Source: Actinomycetes bacterium
GTDB taxonomy: Bacteria; Actinomycetota; Acidimicrobiia; Acidimicrobiales; Ilumatobacteraceae
DNA length: 64,000 nucleotides
Reading direction: 5' to 3'
NCBI GenBank assembly: GCA_025358125.1
Contig: JANYKS010000023.1
Span: forward strand, 25,287-89,286
Part shown: one piece after another, positions 25,851 to 33,014 of the stretch
Layout of the letters: every line of letters begins with the position of its first letter
Numbering within the stretch: the stretch's first letter is position 1
Translations under genes and position numbers: made by a program
The notes under the pieces: generated by a model
Told to the model about the DNA's origin: nothing
What the model saw: the letters and a program-made list of their open reading frames with translations, nothing else
The model's database searches: none

Positions 25851-26275
25851 CCGGTCTGCCGCAGCCGCGCGATGTCATCGCCCATCGGCCGCCGTTCCTC
25901 TTCGTCGATGAGGTTGTGTCACTCGAACCGGGTGTGCGCGCGAGTGGACTGTGGCGCCTGAGTGGCACGGAATGGTTCTTCGCCGGGCACTTTCCGGGGC
26001 GCCCCACGCTGCCGGGAGTCTTGATGTGCGAAGCGATTGCCCAGATGGGCGCGATCGCACTGTTGACCGATGAGCGCTTTGCCGGCAAGCTGCCGCTATT
26101 CGGCGGGCTCGATCGTGCCCGGTTCCGTCGTCAGGTCGTTCCAGGCGACACGCTCGAACTCAGCGTCGAACTCGGCCGGATGTCGGCGCGTGCCGGCAAA
26201 GGGAGCGGGAAGGCCGCGATCAACGGGGCAACAGCGTGCGAATGCGAGCTGATGTTCGTTCTCGTCGACGCGTAG
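25847..26275 (+). CDS. fabZ: Hot-dog-fold 3-hydroxyacyl-ACP dehydratase, FabZ type
   Basis: This 142-residue protein has the FabZ catalytic pair: His in FFAGHFPGRPTLPGV and Glu in MCEAIAQMGAIAL. RPPFLFVDEV is the usual N-terminal strand. It would remove water from 3-hydroxyacyl-ACP in the elongation cycle. It lies convergently next to the fabD-H-G-acpP-F cluster, which otherwise lacks a dehydratase, so it probably serves that pathway. A 21-codon ORF overlaps its ATG. A related hot-dog dehydratase with a different substrate is the main alternative. Confidence 0.82.
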   Translation: MTGLPQPRDVIAHRPPFLFVDEVVSLEPGVRASGLWRLSGTEWFFAGHFPGRPTLPGVLMCEAIAQMGAIALLTDERFAGKLPLFGGLDRARFRRQVVPGDTLELSVELGRMSARAGKGSGKAAINGATACECELMFVLVDA

Positions 26276-26399
26276 CGAGGGGCGTGTGCTGGCAACGGAC
26301 AAGGATCTCGCCGGCCTCGAGGACTCGCCGAGGATCCATCGGCGACCGAACCCCGTTTGCACGCCGGTCCAAGCTGGGCAGTCGACGCGGGTGCTCCGG

Positions 26400-27584
26400 C
26401 TACTCACCCGTCCCGATGATGACCGAGCCGTTATGTCCACCGAAGCCGAAGTTGTTGGAAAGCGTGGGCCCCGGCTCCCAATCCCGCGGTGTCTGCATGA
26501 CGACGTCGATCCGCATGCCCTCGGAGAGCTCGGTCGTTCCGGCCGTCGGCGGAATCACCCGGTGCTGGATAGAAAGCAGTACCGCTGCGGCTTCCAATGC
26601 CCCGGCGGCGCCCAGTGGGTGGCCCGTGACACCTTTGATGCTGGTGATCGGTGGGCCATCTGGCCCGAACACGGCTTCGACCGCTTCCGCCTCGGCAGCA
26701 TCGTTGAGCGGAGTCGATGTCCCGTGCGCGTTGACCTGGCGGATGTCGCCCGGTTGGAGACCGGCATCGTCGAGGGCCAGACGCATGCAATGAATCGCGC
26801 CCGTGCCACCCGGGGATGGTGCGGTGATGTGATGGGCATCAGCGGTGCTGGCGGCGCCGAGGACTTCGCCGTAGATGGTTGCGCCGCGGGCCTGAGCCAC
26901 CTCCCACGCCTCGAGAATGAACGTTGCCGAGCCCTCGCCCATCACGAAGCCATCGCGGTGCTTGTCGAACGGCCGGCTGGATCTCGAGGTCGAGAGAGCT
27001 GTCATGTTGTTGAAGCCAGCCAGCGAGGTGAGCGTGCCGGCGGCCTCGGAGCCCCCGGTCACCACCGCATCGCAGCGGTCCCAGGAAATGAGTCGTGCCG
27101 CGTAGCCGATCGCGTGTGTGGCAGCGGCGCAGGCCGTGCAGATCGTTTCGTTCGGTCCCTGGAGGCCGTAGCGCATCGAGATGGCAGCGCCGGATGCGTT
27201 GCCCATCATCATCGGAACGAGGAATGGAGACACACGGCGTTCGCCCTTGGCGAGACGCAGCTCGACCTGTTCTTCGAGCGTGCGCAGGCCCCCGATTCCG
27301 GTGCCGTAGATCACCCCGAAGCGACGGGGGTCGACGTCGGCCCGGCCGGCGTGTTGGAACGCTTCCATCGCCGAGGCAACTGCGAATTGCTCGACGGGAT
27401 CAGCACGGCGAGAGTCCTTCGGGCTGTCGAAGTAGGGCGAAGGATCCCAATCGGCGAAGGTGACCGATTTCGTGCCGGTGATGGCAGGGCCCAGGAGGCC
27501 CTGCCAAAACGCTTCCTTTCCGATTCCGCAGGGCGCGACCACTCCGAAGCCGGTGATGGCGACGCGCCGTCCACGCCCTTGCAT
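26400..27584 (-). CDS. fabF: 3-oxoacyl-ACP synthase II (KAS II)
   Basis: The enzyme elongates acyl-ACP with malonyl-ACP. The 394-residue thiolase fold has the nucleophile Cys in ICTACAAATHAIG, first His in NAHGTSTPLND and second His in IKGVTGHPLGAAG, with the terminal NNFGFGGHNGSVI. The ATG overlaps the acpP stop by one base. It is the last gene of the cluster and is convergent with the fabZ-like gene, with about 125 bases between their ends. Confidence 0.95.
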   Translation of the reverse strand: MQGRGRRVAITGFGVVAPCGIGKEAFWQGLLGPAITGTKSVTFADWDPSPYFDSPKDSRRADPVEQFAVASAMEAFQHAGRADVDPRRFGVIYGTGIGGLRTLEEQVELRLAKGERRVSPFLVPMMMGNASGAAISMRYGLQGPNETICTACAAATHAIGYAARLISWDRCDAVVTGGSEAAGTLTSLAGFNNMTALSTSRSSRPFDKHRDGFVMGEGSATFILEAWEVAQARGATIYGEVLGAASTADAHHITAPSPGGTGAIHCMRLALDDAGLQPGDIRQVNAHGTSTPLNDAAEAEAVEAVFGPDGPPITSIKGVTGHPLGAAGALEAAAVLLSIQHRVIPPTAGTTELSEGMRIDVVMQTPRDWEPGPTLSNNFGFGGHNGSVIIGTGE

Positions 27585-27820
27585 CAGAGCTTGCCGACGA
27601 CCAGCTCGTAGGCCTGGCCGACGGTGTCGATGCCTTCCAGCTCCTCTTCGGGAATCTCGACCCCGAACTCCTCTTCGAGCGCCATGACGAGCTCGACGAC
27701 ATCGAGGCTGTCGGCGTCGAGATCGTCCGCGAACCTGGCTTCCGGCACCACCTGTTCAGGCGACACCGACAACACGTCGACTGCGCACTTCTTGAATCGC
27801 TCGAACTTTTCCTGGTCCAC
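27584..27820 (-). CDS. acpP: Acyl carrier protein
   Basis: This 78-residue acidic helical protein carries growing acyl chains on phosphopantetheine at the Ser of [19 protein letters not shown]. It begins [20 protein letters not shown], longer at the N-terminus in charge but otherwise typical. It sits between fabG and fabF. A short GGGGC/GCCCC hairpin lies in the 65-base gap after fabG and may adjust its higher expression. Confidence 0.95.
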   Translation of the reverse strand: MDQEKFERFKKCAVDVLSVSPEQVVPEARFADDLDADSLDVVELVMALEEEFGVEIPEEELEGIDTVGQAYELVVGKL

Positions 27821-27885
27821 TTGTTGTCTCCATCGTGTTTGTTGAGTATGGGGCTGTCTGGCCCCGGTTGCATTGCAAGTATTGG

Positions 27886-28590
27886 TCAGTGACCCATACC
27901 GAGGCCGCCATCAACGGGAATGACCGCCCCTGTGATGTAGGCCGCGTCGTCGGATGCCAGAAAGGCTACGACTCCGGCGACTTCTTGCGGTGTTGCCATC
28001 CGCCCGAGTGGCACGGCCCCGGTGAGCTCGGCCAATCGCTTCTCGCCGAGCGCAGCGGTCATGTCGGTTGCGACCGGGCCGGGCGCGACGACGTTGGCAG
28101 TGATGCTGCGTGAGCCGAGTTCGCGTGCGAGTGATCGGGCAAGGCCGACAAGGCCAGCTTTGCTCGCGGCGTAGTTGGCCTGACCGGCGGAACCGAGCAG
28201 CCCGACGACCGACGACATGAAGATCATCCGGCCCGCACGGGCGCGAAGCATTCCGTGCGCGGCGCGCTTCGCGACGCGGTACGCAGCGTTCAAGTTGGCG
28301 TCGATGACGCTGGTGAAGGAATCTTCGCTCATCCTCAGCAACAGCCCGTCGTTCGTCAGCCCGGCGTTGGAGACCAGCACCTGCACCGGTCCGAAGGTGT
28401 TCTCGGCGAATGCGAACGCGGCATCGACATCGGCAGTGGAGGTGACGTCGCATTTGACAGCGGCGAGCCCGGTCGGCGGAGCAGAACTGTTGTACGTGAT
28501 CACGACCTGATCGCCGAGCGCGACGAATCGTTGGGCGCACGCGAGACCGATCCCACGCGACCCGCCCGTAATCAGAACCGTTCGGCTCAC
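27886..28590 (-). CDS. fabG: 3-oxoacyl-ACP reductase
   Basis: This NADPH-dependent short-chain dehydrogenase reduces 3-oxoacyl-ACP. The 234-residue Rossmann protein has TGGSRGIG at the nucleotide site, SNAG (NNAG equivalent), catalytic Ser in [15 protein letters not shown] (Tyr and Lys), and the C-terminal [16 protein letters not shown]. The GTG at 28590 overlaps the fabH stop as GTGA. The longer frame upstream is a shadow of fabH. Confidence 0.93.
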   Translation of the reverse strand: MSRTVLITGGSRGIGLACAQRFVALGDQVVITYNSSAPPTGLAAVKCDVTSTADVDAAFAFAENTFGPVQVLVSNAGLTNDGLLLRMSEDSFTSVIDANLNAAYRVAKRAAHGMLRARAGRMIFMSSVVGLLGSAGQANYAASKAGLVGLARSLARELGSRSITANVVAPGPVATDMTAALGEKRLAELTGAVPLGRMATPQEVAGVVAFLASDDAAYITGAVIPVDGGLGMGH

Positions 28591-29543
28591 TGCTCGTCGC
28601 CGCCCCATCGGAGCAACGCGCTGGCAGCTGTCATCCCGGCGCCGAAGCCGACGAGCAGAACGAGATCGCCCTTCTTGACGCGACCGGCGTCGAGTGCGTC
28701 GTTCATCGCCAGCGGTATCGAAGCCGACGATGTGTTGCCGGTGTAGTGGAGCACCGTCGCGGCCTTCTCGATCGGGATGCCGAGGCGGTCGCAGGCGGCT
28801 GAGATGATCCGGATGTTGGCCTGATGAGGAACGACGAGCGCGATCTCGTCGGCGGTGACGCCGGCGTGGTCCATCGACTTCGTTGCCGAATCGACCATGA
28901 TCCGCACCGCGCGGCGGAAGACCTCTTTGCCCTCCATCTGGATGAAACCCCCGGTTTCGGCATAGAGGAAGCGCTCGGCGGACCCGTCGGCGTCGAGATC
29001 CCAGCCGAGCAATTGGCCGCCACCCTCCACGTTCTCGAGCACGACCGCGCCTGAACCGTCGGCGAAGAGGATCGCGGTGTTGCGGTCGGTCCAGTCGGTG
29101 ATGCGGGCCAACGTGTCCGTACCGATGCAGAGCACCTTCTTGGCGCCCATCGCGATCAGACCGTGCCCGACGACGAGGCCATAGACGAAGCCGGAGCACG
29201 CGGCGTTGATGTCGAACGCGCCGCAGCGAAGGCCGAGTTCGTTCTGGACGGCCGCCGACGACGCTGGCACGGCACGGTCAGGGGTGGTCGTCGCGAGTAT
29301 GAGGGCGTCGATCTCGCCGGGATCGATCCCGGCCATCTCGATCGCCCGGCGGCCCGACTCGATCGAGAGGCCGACCGTCGTGCCGCCGACGCGGCGTTCG
29401 CGGATGCCCGTGCGGTCGACGATCCATTCGTCGGAAGTCTCGAACATCTGCTCAAGGTCTCGATTCGTGAGGACTTTCGGCGGCAGTGCAGAACCCCACC
29501 CTGTGATGACTGCTCCGCGTGCACCCCTCGGGATGTTGGGCAT
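28587..29543 (-). CDS. fabH: 3-oxoacyl-ACP synthase III (KAS III)
   Basis: The enzyme starts chains by condensing acyl-CoA with malonyl-ACP. The 318-residue protein has the nucleophile in DINAACSGFVYGL, His in VVPHQANIRI, Asn in YTGNTSSASIPLA and the LLVGFGAGMT end. DEWIVDRTGIRERR is the normal N-terminal motif. It follows fabD with a 1-base gap and overlaps fabG. Confidence 0.95.
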   Translation of the reverse strand: MPNIPRGARGAVITGWGSALPPKVLTNRDLEQMFETSDEWIVDRTGIRERRVGGTTVGLSIESGRRAIEMAGIDPGEIDALILATTTPDRAVPASSAAVQNELGLRCGAFDINAACSGFVYGLVVGHGLIAMGAKKVLCIGTDTLARITDWTDRNTAILFADGSGAVVLENVEGGGQLLGWDLDADGSAERFLYAETGGFIQMEGKEVFRRAVRIMVDSATKSMDHAGVTADEIALVVPHQANIRIISAACDRLGIPIEKAATVLHYTGNTSSASIPLAMNDALDAGRVKKGDLVLLVGFGAGMTAASALLRWGGDEQ

Positions 29544-29544
29544 T

Positions 29545-30720
29545 TCAGACCGTCCTTAACCATGCAATGGGTTGGCGCAAAGTAGTTCGTTCGCCGGTGA
29601 CTGCAATGTAACTCTGCAGGATCCCTGCGAACGGGGACCGGACCTCGGCCTCGCCGACGTGGCCGAGAACTGTGCCAACCGTGATCGAACTACCGTCGGC
29701 GATACCGGACAGCGGCGTGAACACACCGGCTGCCGGGCTGACGACGAGTCGTTCGACCGCGAACAGGTGCTCGCCCTCGAGTTGCGAAGCGCCGCGTGGC
29801 GACCCGGCGTTGACCCATTCGATCAACTTGTCGAGTTCTTCCGGGGTCGAGACCGAAATCGTCCGGGCTGAGTCGACCGTGCGCTTGGCCATGCCCGTCA
29901 GCACTGCGCCAGGGCCAAGTTCGGCGAAGCCGGTGACGCCCAGGTCGGCGAGGGTCAGCAGGCATTGCTTCCATCGCACCGGGCTGCTGAGTTGGGCCGA
30001 CAGCAGGCTCGACCAAGCCTGGCCGGTGTCGTGTGCGAGTGCGTCGACATTGGACACCACCGGCACGTCGGTGTCGCGCGGATTCGCCTCCGCGATGGCC
30101 TTGCGCAGGCGGTCTCGCGCGGGGACCATGAATGGTGTGTGGAATGCGCCGCTGACTTGGAGTGCGATGACCTTCTTCGCGCCGAGTTCTCTGGCAACGG
30201 CGCTCGCTGCGCCAACGCCGTCGGCAGAACCGGCAATCACGACCTGACCGGGAGCGTTGAAGTTGGCAACCCAGACTTCGCTGTCAGCCCGTCGGCACGC
30301 CACCTCGACGAGGTCGTCGTCGAGCCCGAGCACGGCTGCCATCGTCCCCGGATTGTCGAGTCCGGCCTGATGCATCGCGTCGGCGCGTTCGCAGACGAGG
30401 CGGACTCCGTCTTCGAAGCTGAGCGCGCCGCTCGCTGTCAGCGCGGTGTACTCGCCGAGGCTGTGCCCGGCGCAGAAGCTGGGTTCGAGGCCGAGCCGCT
30501 CGACCGCGTCCAGCACCATCAAGCTCGAGACGAAGGTGGTCAGTTGGGCGTTGCGAGTATCGCGAAGCTCTTCGGCGTCGGCATCGAGTAGGAGGCTGGC
30601 GACGTCGCGTTCAGCGTACGTCGATGCCTCCTCGACGAGCTCCCAGCTTTCGTGATCTGCCCACGGGCGCCCCATGCCCGGCCGTTGTGACCCCTGGCCG
30701 GGAAAGGTGAAGGCAAGCAT
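29545..30720 (-). CDS. fabD: Malonyl-CoA:ACP transacylase with a C-terminal biotinyl/lipoyl-like domain
   Basis: The N-terminal ~310 residues are a normal FabD: FTFPGQGSQ, nucleophile Ser87 in GHSLGEY, His194 in SGAFHTPFM and the ELGPGAVLTGMAKRT end. It supplies malonyl-ACP. Residues 318-391 are an extra domain reading VERLVVSPAAGVFTPLSGI, GSSITVGTVLGHVGEAEVRS, PFAGILQSYIAVTGER. This is the repeated half-barrel of biotin carboxyl carrier or lipoyl domains, but the hairpin that should hold the modified Lys (MKM/DKA) lacks it (GEAEVRSPF). Length 391 against the usual ~310. It heads the fab cluster. Confidence 0.93.
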   Translation of the reverse strand: MLAFTFPGQGSQRPGMGRPWADHESWELVEEASTYAERDVASLLLDADAEELRDTRNAQLTTFVSSLMVLDAVERLGLEPSFCAGHSLGEYTALTASGALSFEDGVRLVCERADAMHQAGLDNPGTMAAVLGLDDDLVEVACRRADSEVWVANFNAPGQVVIAGSADGVGAASAVARELGAKKVIALQVSGAFHTPFMVPARDRLRKAIAEANPRDTDVPVVSNVDALAHDTGQAWSSLLSAQLSSPVRWKQCLLTLADLGVTGFAELGPGAVLTGMAKRTVDSARTISVSTPEELDKLIEWVNAGSPRGASQLEGEHLFAVERLVVSPAAGVFTPLSGIADGSSITVGTVLGHVGEAEVRSPFAGILQSYIAVTGERTTLRQPIAWLRTV

Positions 30721-30803
30721 GGTTGGTGTTCGGTCTCCTCGTGCGGGTGATCCCCTTCGCCCAGAGGCTAGACCCTCGAGAACGCTTGCGCGTCACTACG
30801 CAC

Positions 30804-30847
30804 CGGTAGTTGCGGCCATCGGTAGTTGCGGCCACCGGTAGCTACCG
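30804..30847. repeat. Two 16-bp tandem repeats ending in a palindrome, before tRNA-Leu
   Basis: CGGTAGTTGCGGCCAT (30804-30819) is repeated as CGGTAGTTGCGGCCAC (30820-30835), then CGGTAGCTACCG (30836-30847) forms a perfect 12-base palindrome. The array sits between the divergent fabD cluster and tRNA-Leu. Confidence 0.6.
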
Positions 30848-30880
30848 ACGATTCGCGAGGCGCGCACGGATGGTCGTGGC

Positions 30881-30886
30881 TACAAT
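30881..30886 (+). promoter_or_regulatory. -10 hexamer TACAAT of tRNA-Leu(CAA)
   Basis: TACAAT lies 15 bases before the mature 5' end of the tRNA, a normal distance. No clear TTGACA is seen at -35. Confidence 0.5.
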
Positions 30887-30901
30887 GACGCCCGCCTACT
30901 T

Positions 30902-30984
30902 GCCCGAGTGGCGGAATGGCAGACGCGGAGGACTCAAAATCCTTTGTAGGGAACTACGTGTGGGTTCGAGTCCCACCTCGGGCA
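30902..30984 (+). tRNA. tRNA-Leu (anticodon CAA)
   Basis: Acceptor GCCCGAG pairs with CTCGGGC. The anticodon stem GAGGA/TCCTT encloses CTCAAAA, which gives anticodon CAA. There is a long class II variable arm and a GGTTCGAGTCC T-arm. Discriminator A at 30984; CCA is not encoded. Accessory genes follow directly. Confidence 0.95.
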
Positions 30985-31139
30985 CAACTCCTTGGACTTC
31001 AGTCCAACAACATCACGACCAGTCCGAGACTCGGGAACTTTCCCGAACGGTCGTGTGGAGGACATCTCCGGTGACGGTGACGCCGTCGAAGAGATCTGCC
31101 AGGAGGTTCCGCGGCTGCCGGCGCCGACAAAGCCTGAAG

Positions 31140-31450
31140 GACCCAAGTACACAGCAGGTACCTCCACGAGATCAAGCGCAACCATGAAGCGTTCGTCCGC
31201 CACGCCCGTCAGGCTCGGAAGGCGCCAGCGTCGAAGCTGGCGCCGCTTCTGCACGACTTGACCCAAGGCGATCTGCTCACGCTCGGAGCGGTCAGCATCG
31301 TCGGTCGCGGGCAGACACCTGTCGTCTGCGCCGCCGGCGGAACACGCGTGCGAATAGAGATCTGGTCAGTCACCATCGAAACCAACCTCGGCTGGTACGT
31401 CATCGTCTCGGGAGCATGCGACATCGTCCGTGACCCGTCTACCGAACCAT
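31140..31450 (+). pseudogene. Gene fragment with a GACDIVR motif
   Basis: An in-frame stretch after a TGA near 31135 reads YLHEIKRNHEAFVRHARQAR, then GDLLTLGAVSIVGRG, and VTIETNLGWYVIVSGACDIV RDPSTEPC. The phrase VSxxCDIVR is one I associate with uncharacterised proteins in actinomycete defence or phage neighbourhoods that read SQTCDIV, but I cannot name a family. The protein-like sequence ends at about 31450 and no start is evident, so this is a piece of a larger gene. It lies between tRNA-Leu and the nucleotidyltransferase gene. Confidence 0.35.
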
Positions 31451-31621
31451 GCTGTGGCAACTCCTTGTTCATCGGATGGGAGCGGCCGACCGCCGGTGAC
31501 TACACCATTGCGCTGTACGACGGGGGTTCGGGAAATGGTAGAGGACTACCCTCGACAAAACCTACGGGGAATCGCATCACCCCCTGTGAAAGTGAGAGGT
31601 GCGGGCCTTTCAAAGCCCTGG

Positions 31622-31652
31622 CGAAATACTGGGCAAGGTGCCGAAATACTGG
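31622..31652 (+). promoter_or_regulatory. Twin CGAAATACTGG sites before the MNT gene
   Basis: CGAAATACTGG occurs at 31622-31632 and 31642-31652, exactly 20 bases apart (two DNA turns). A CATAGT hexamer follows at 31656-31661, 4 bases before the ATG. The layout suits an autoregulatory operator overlapping the promoter. Confidence 0.5.
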
Positions 31653-31665
31653 CATCATAGTGGGT

Positions 31666-32316
31666 ATGGACCTTCAGCACCCGCTCCGCTCCCTTGTGCC
31701 TTCGCGCGACTGGGTAGTACTCGAGGTGCTCGCCTCCACACAGTCAGGCCTTGGCGCGAGCCAGATTGCCCGGCTGTCCCACGAAGGGTCACGCTCTGGT
31801 CAAGCCCCCATCCTCGATCGCCTCGTGGAGCAGGGTCTGGTCATCGCGGAACCAGCCAATCATGGTTTCCTCTACCGGCTCAACCGTGACCACTTGCTCG
31901 CTCCCGCTGTCCTGCACGCTGCCGGGCTGCGTGCCCAGTTGCTCAAGCGCTTGGGCGAACAGGTTGCACAGCTGACGCCAGCACCTGTGCACGCCTCCGT
32001 GTTCGGCTCGTTTGCGCGCGGCGAGGCCAACGACGAGAGTGACATCGACATCCTGCTGATCGCAGACAGCGACCAAGACGTTGCGGACTGGGACACTCAG
32101 ATCGACCTACTCCAAGAGCGCGTCCAGCTCTGGACAGGTAACCGCTGCTCCTGCGTGGCGTTCAGCGTGGAACGGGCACAACAGCTCGTCGCGCAAGAGG
32201 AACCAATCGTCGACAACTGGGTCAAGGACGCCTTGGTGCTGATCGGCGACCCGCTGCAGCGCATCCTCGACATTCCAGCGAAGGCAGGGGTACGGCGTGC
32301 CACTGTTCGCAGGTAG
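31666..32316 (+). CDS. Winged-helix/minimal nucleotidyltransferase (MNT) fusion, antitoxin-type
   Basis: The 216-residue product has an N-terminal winged-helix region (about residues 12-75: VVLEVLASTQSGLGASQIAR ... VEQGLVIAEPANHGFLYRL) and a nucleotidyltransferase domain with SVFGSFARGEANDESDIDIL, the GS...DxD metal motif of MNT proteins. In MNT-HEPN pairs the MNT protein adenylylates and silences the HEPN RNase. The ATG at 31666 is preferred over long upstream codons because the promoter-like repeats end just before it. The next gene follows by 6 bases and may be the partner. The upstream part of the frame is a shadow. Confidence 0.82.
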   Translation: MDLQHPLRSLVPSRDWVVLEVLASTQSGLGASQIARLSHEGSRSGQAPILDRLVEQGLVIAEPANHGFLYRLNRDHLLAPAVLHAAGLRAQLLKRLGEQVAQLTPAPVHASVFGSFARGEANDESDIDILLIADSDQDVADWDTQIDLLQERVQLWTGNRCSCVAFSVERAQQLVAQEEPIVDNWVKDALVLIGDPLQRILDIPAKAGVRRATVRR

Positions 32317-32322
32317 GCCGCG

Positions 32323-32721
32323 ATGAGTCCGAAGAAGCTGCAGACGAAGAAGACGCAGCCAGGTGAGGGCCGGGGACGGCGTCAGGTCGCAGAGAAGTAC
32401 CTTGAAGTCGCCAAACTCATCGACTCCGAGGACGGCGCCGCCATCAACGTGTGCGTGGGCGTCGCCGCCCTCGCTGGGATCGCAGCCGGGGACGCGATCT
32501 GTGCTGCGGCACTCGGAGAACGCTCTTCCGGACAGGACCATGAGGCTGCCGCTGACGTTCTCGCCCGTGTCGACCGGAAGCTCGGCAAGCTCCTCCGGGA
32601 TCTGGTCACGCTCAAGAGCATGAGCCACTACGGGTTCGGCTTGCTGAGCCCAGCGCAACGAAAGACAGCACTGCGCGGTGCGACTGCCTTGGTGGCTGAT
32701 GCTCGTATTCGTCAGCCATAG
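32323..32721 (+). CDS. Small helical protein, possible HEPN-like partner of the MNT protein
   Basis: This 132-residue protein begins MSPKKLQTKKTQPGEGRGRR and has helical segments AEKYLEVAKLIDSEDGAAIN, GVAALAGIAAGDAICAAALG, DVLARVDRKLGKLLRDLVTL and SHYGFGLLSPAQRKTALRGA. The pattern of a KxxYGF-like phrase followed by a helix that starts SPAQRKTAL resembles small HEPN-domain proteins encoded after MNT genes. The canonical R-x4-6-H nuclease motif is not clear, so RNase activity is uncertain. It is 6 bases from the MNT gene. Confidence 0.65.
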   Translation: MSPKKLQTKKTQPGEGRGRRQVAEKYLEVAKLIDSEDGAAINVCVGVAALAGIAAGDAICAAALGERSSGQDHEAAADVLARVDRKLGKLLRDLVTLKSMSHYGFGLLSPAQRKTALRGATALVADARIRQP

Positions 32722-33014
32722 CGCACCCGACATCGCGGCGTGACCAGGTAACGACGAAGGTGCTGCTCCAGGTCGATTTCCCAGGTGCAGTTTTCGCATC
32801 AATCGCAGACTTCTGAAGCCGAACAGGCCGCCCTTGCGCGACCACCCTGCGTGCTGGCCACCATTGAACGACCGTTGGGCGTCAGTGGGCAGTTTCTTCT
32901 GGCCACCAACAGAAGAGTTCGCCAGCGGCGAGGAGAGGGGCAGCGCTTTCTTTGAGCCGTCACCCTCAGCGAAGTGAAGAACCGGTTCGTGGTCAGCGAG
33001 AGCACGATCCGAGT
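32722..33014. other. Gap between the MNT pair and malQ, no recognised gene
   Basis: A minus-strand open segment reads SSVGGQKKLPTDAQRSFNGG QHAGWSRKGGLFGF, which looks protein-like, but it has no supported start and I know no family. It could be a remnant. No hairpin or repeat is evident. Confidence 0.35.

Noticed and set aside
30985..33014. An integrative element attached to tRNA-Leu(CAA)
   Set aside because: No integrase and no repeat of the tRNA 3' end were found downstream, so the islet is described only by its genes.
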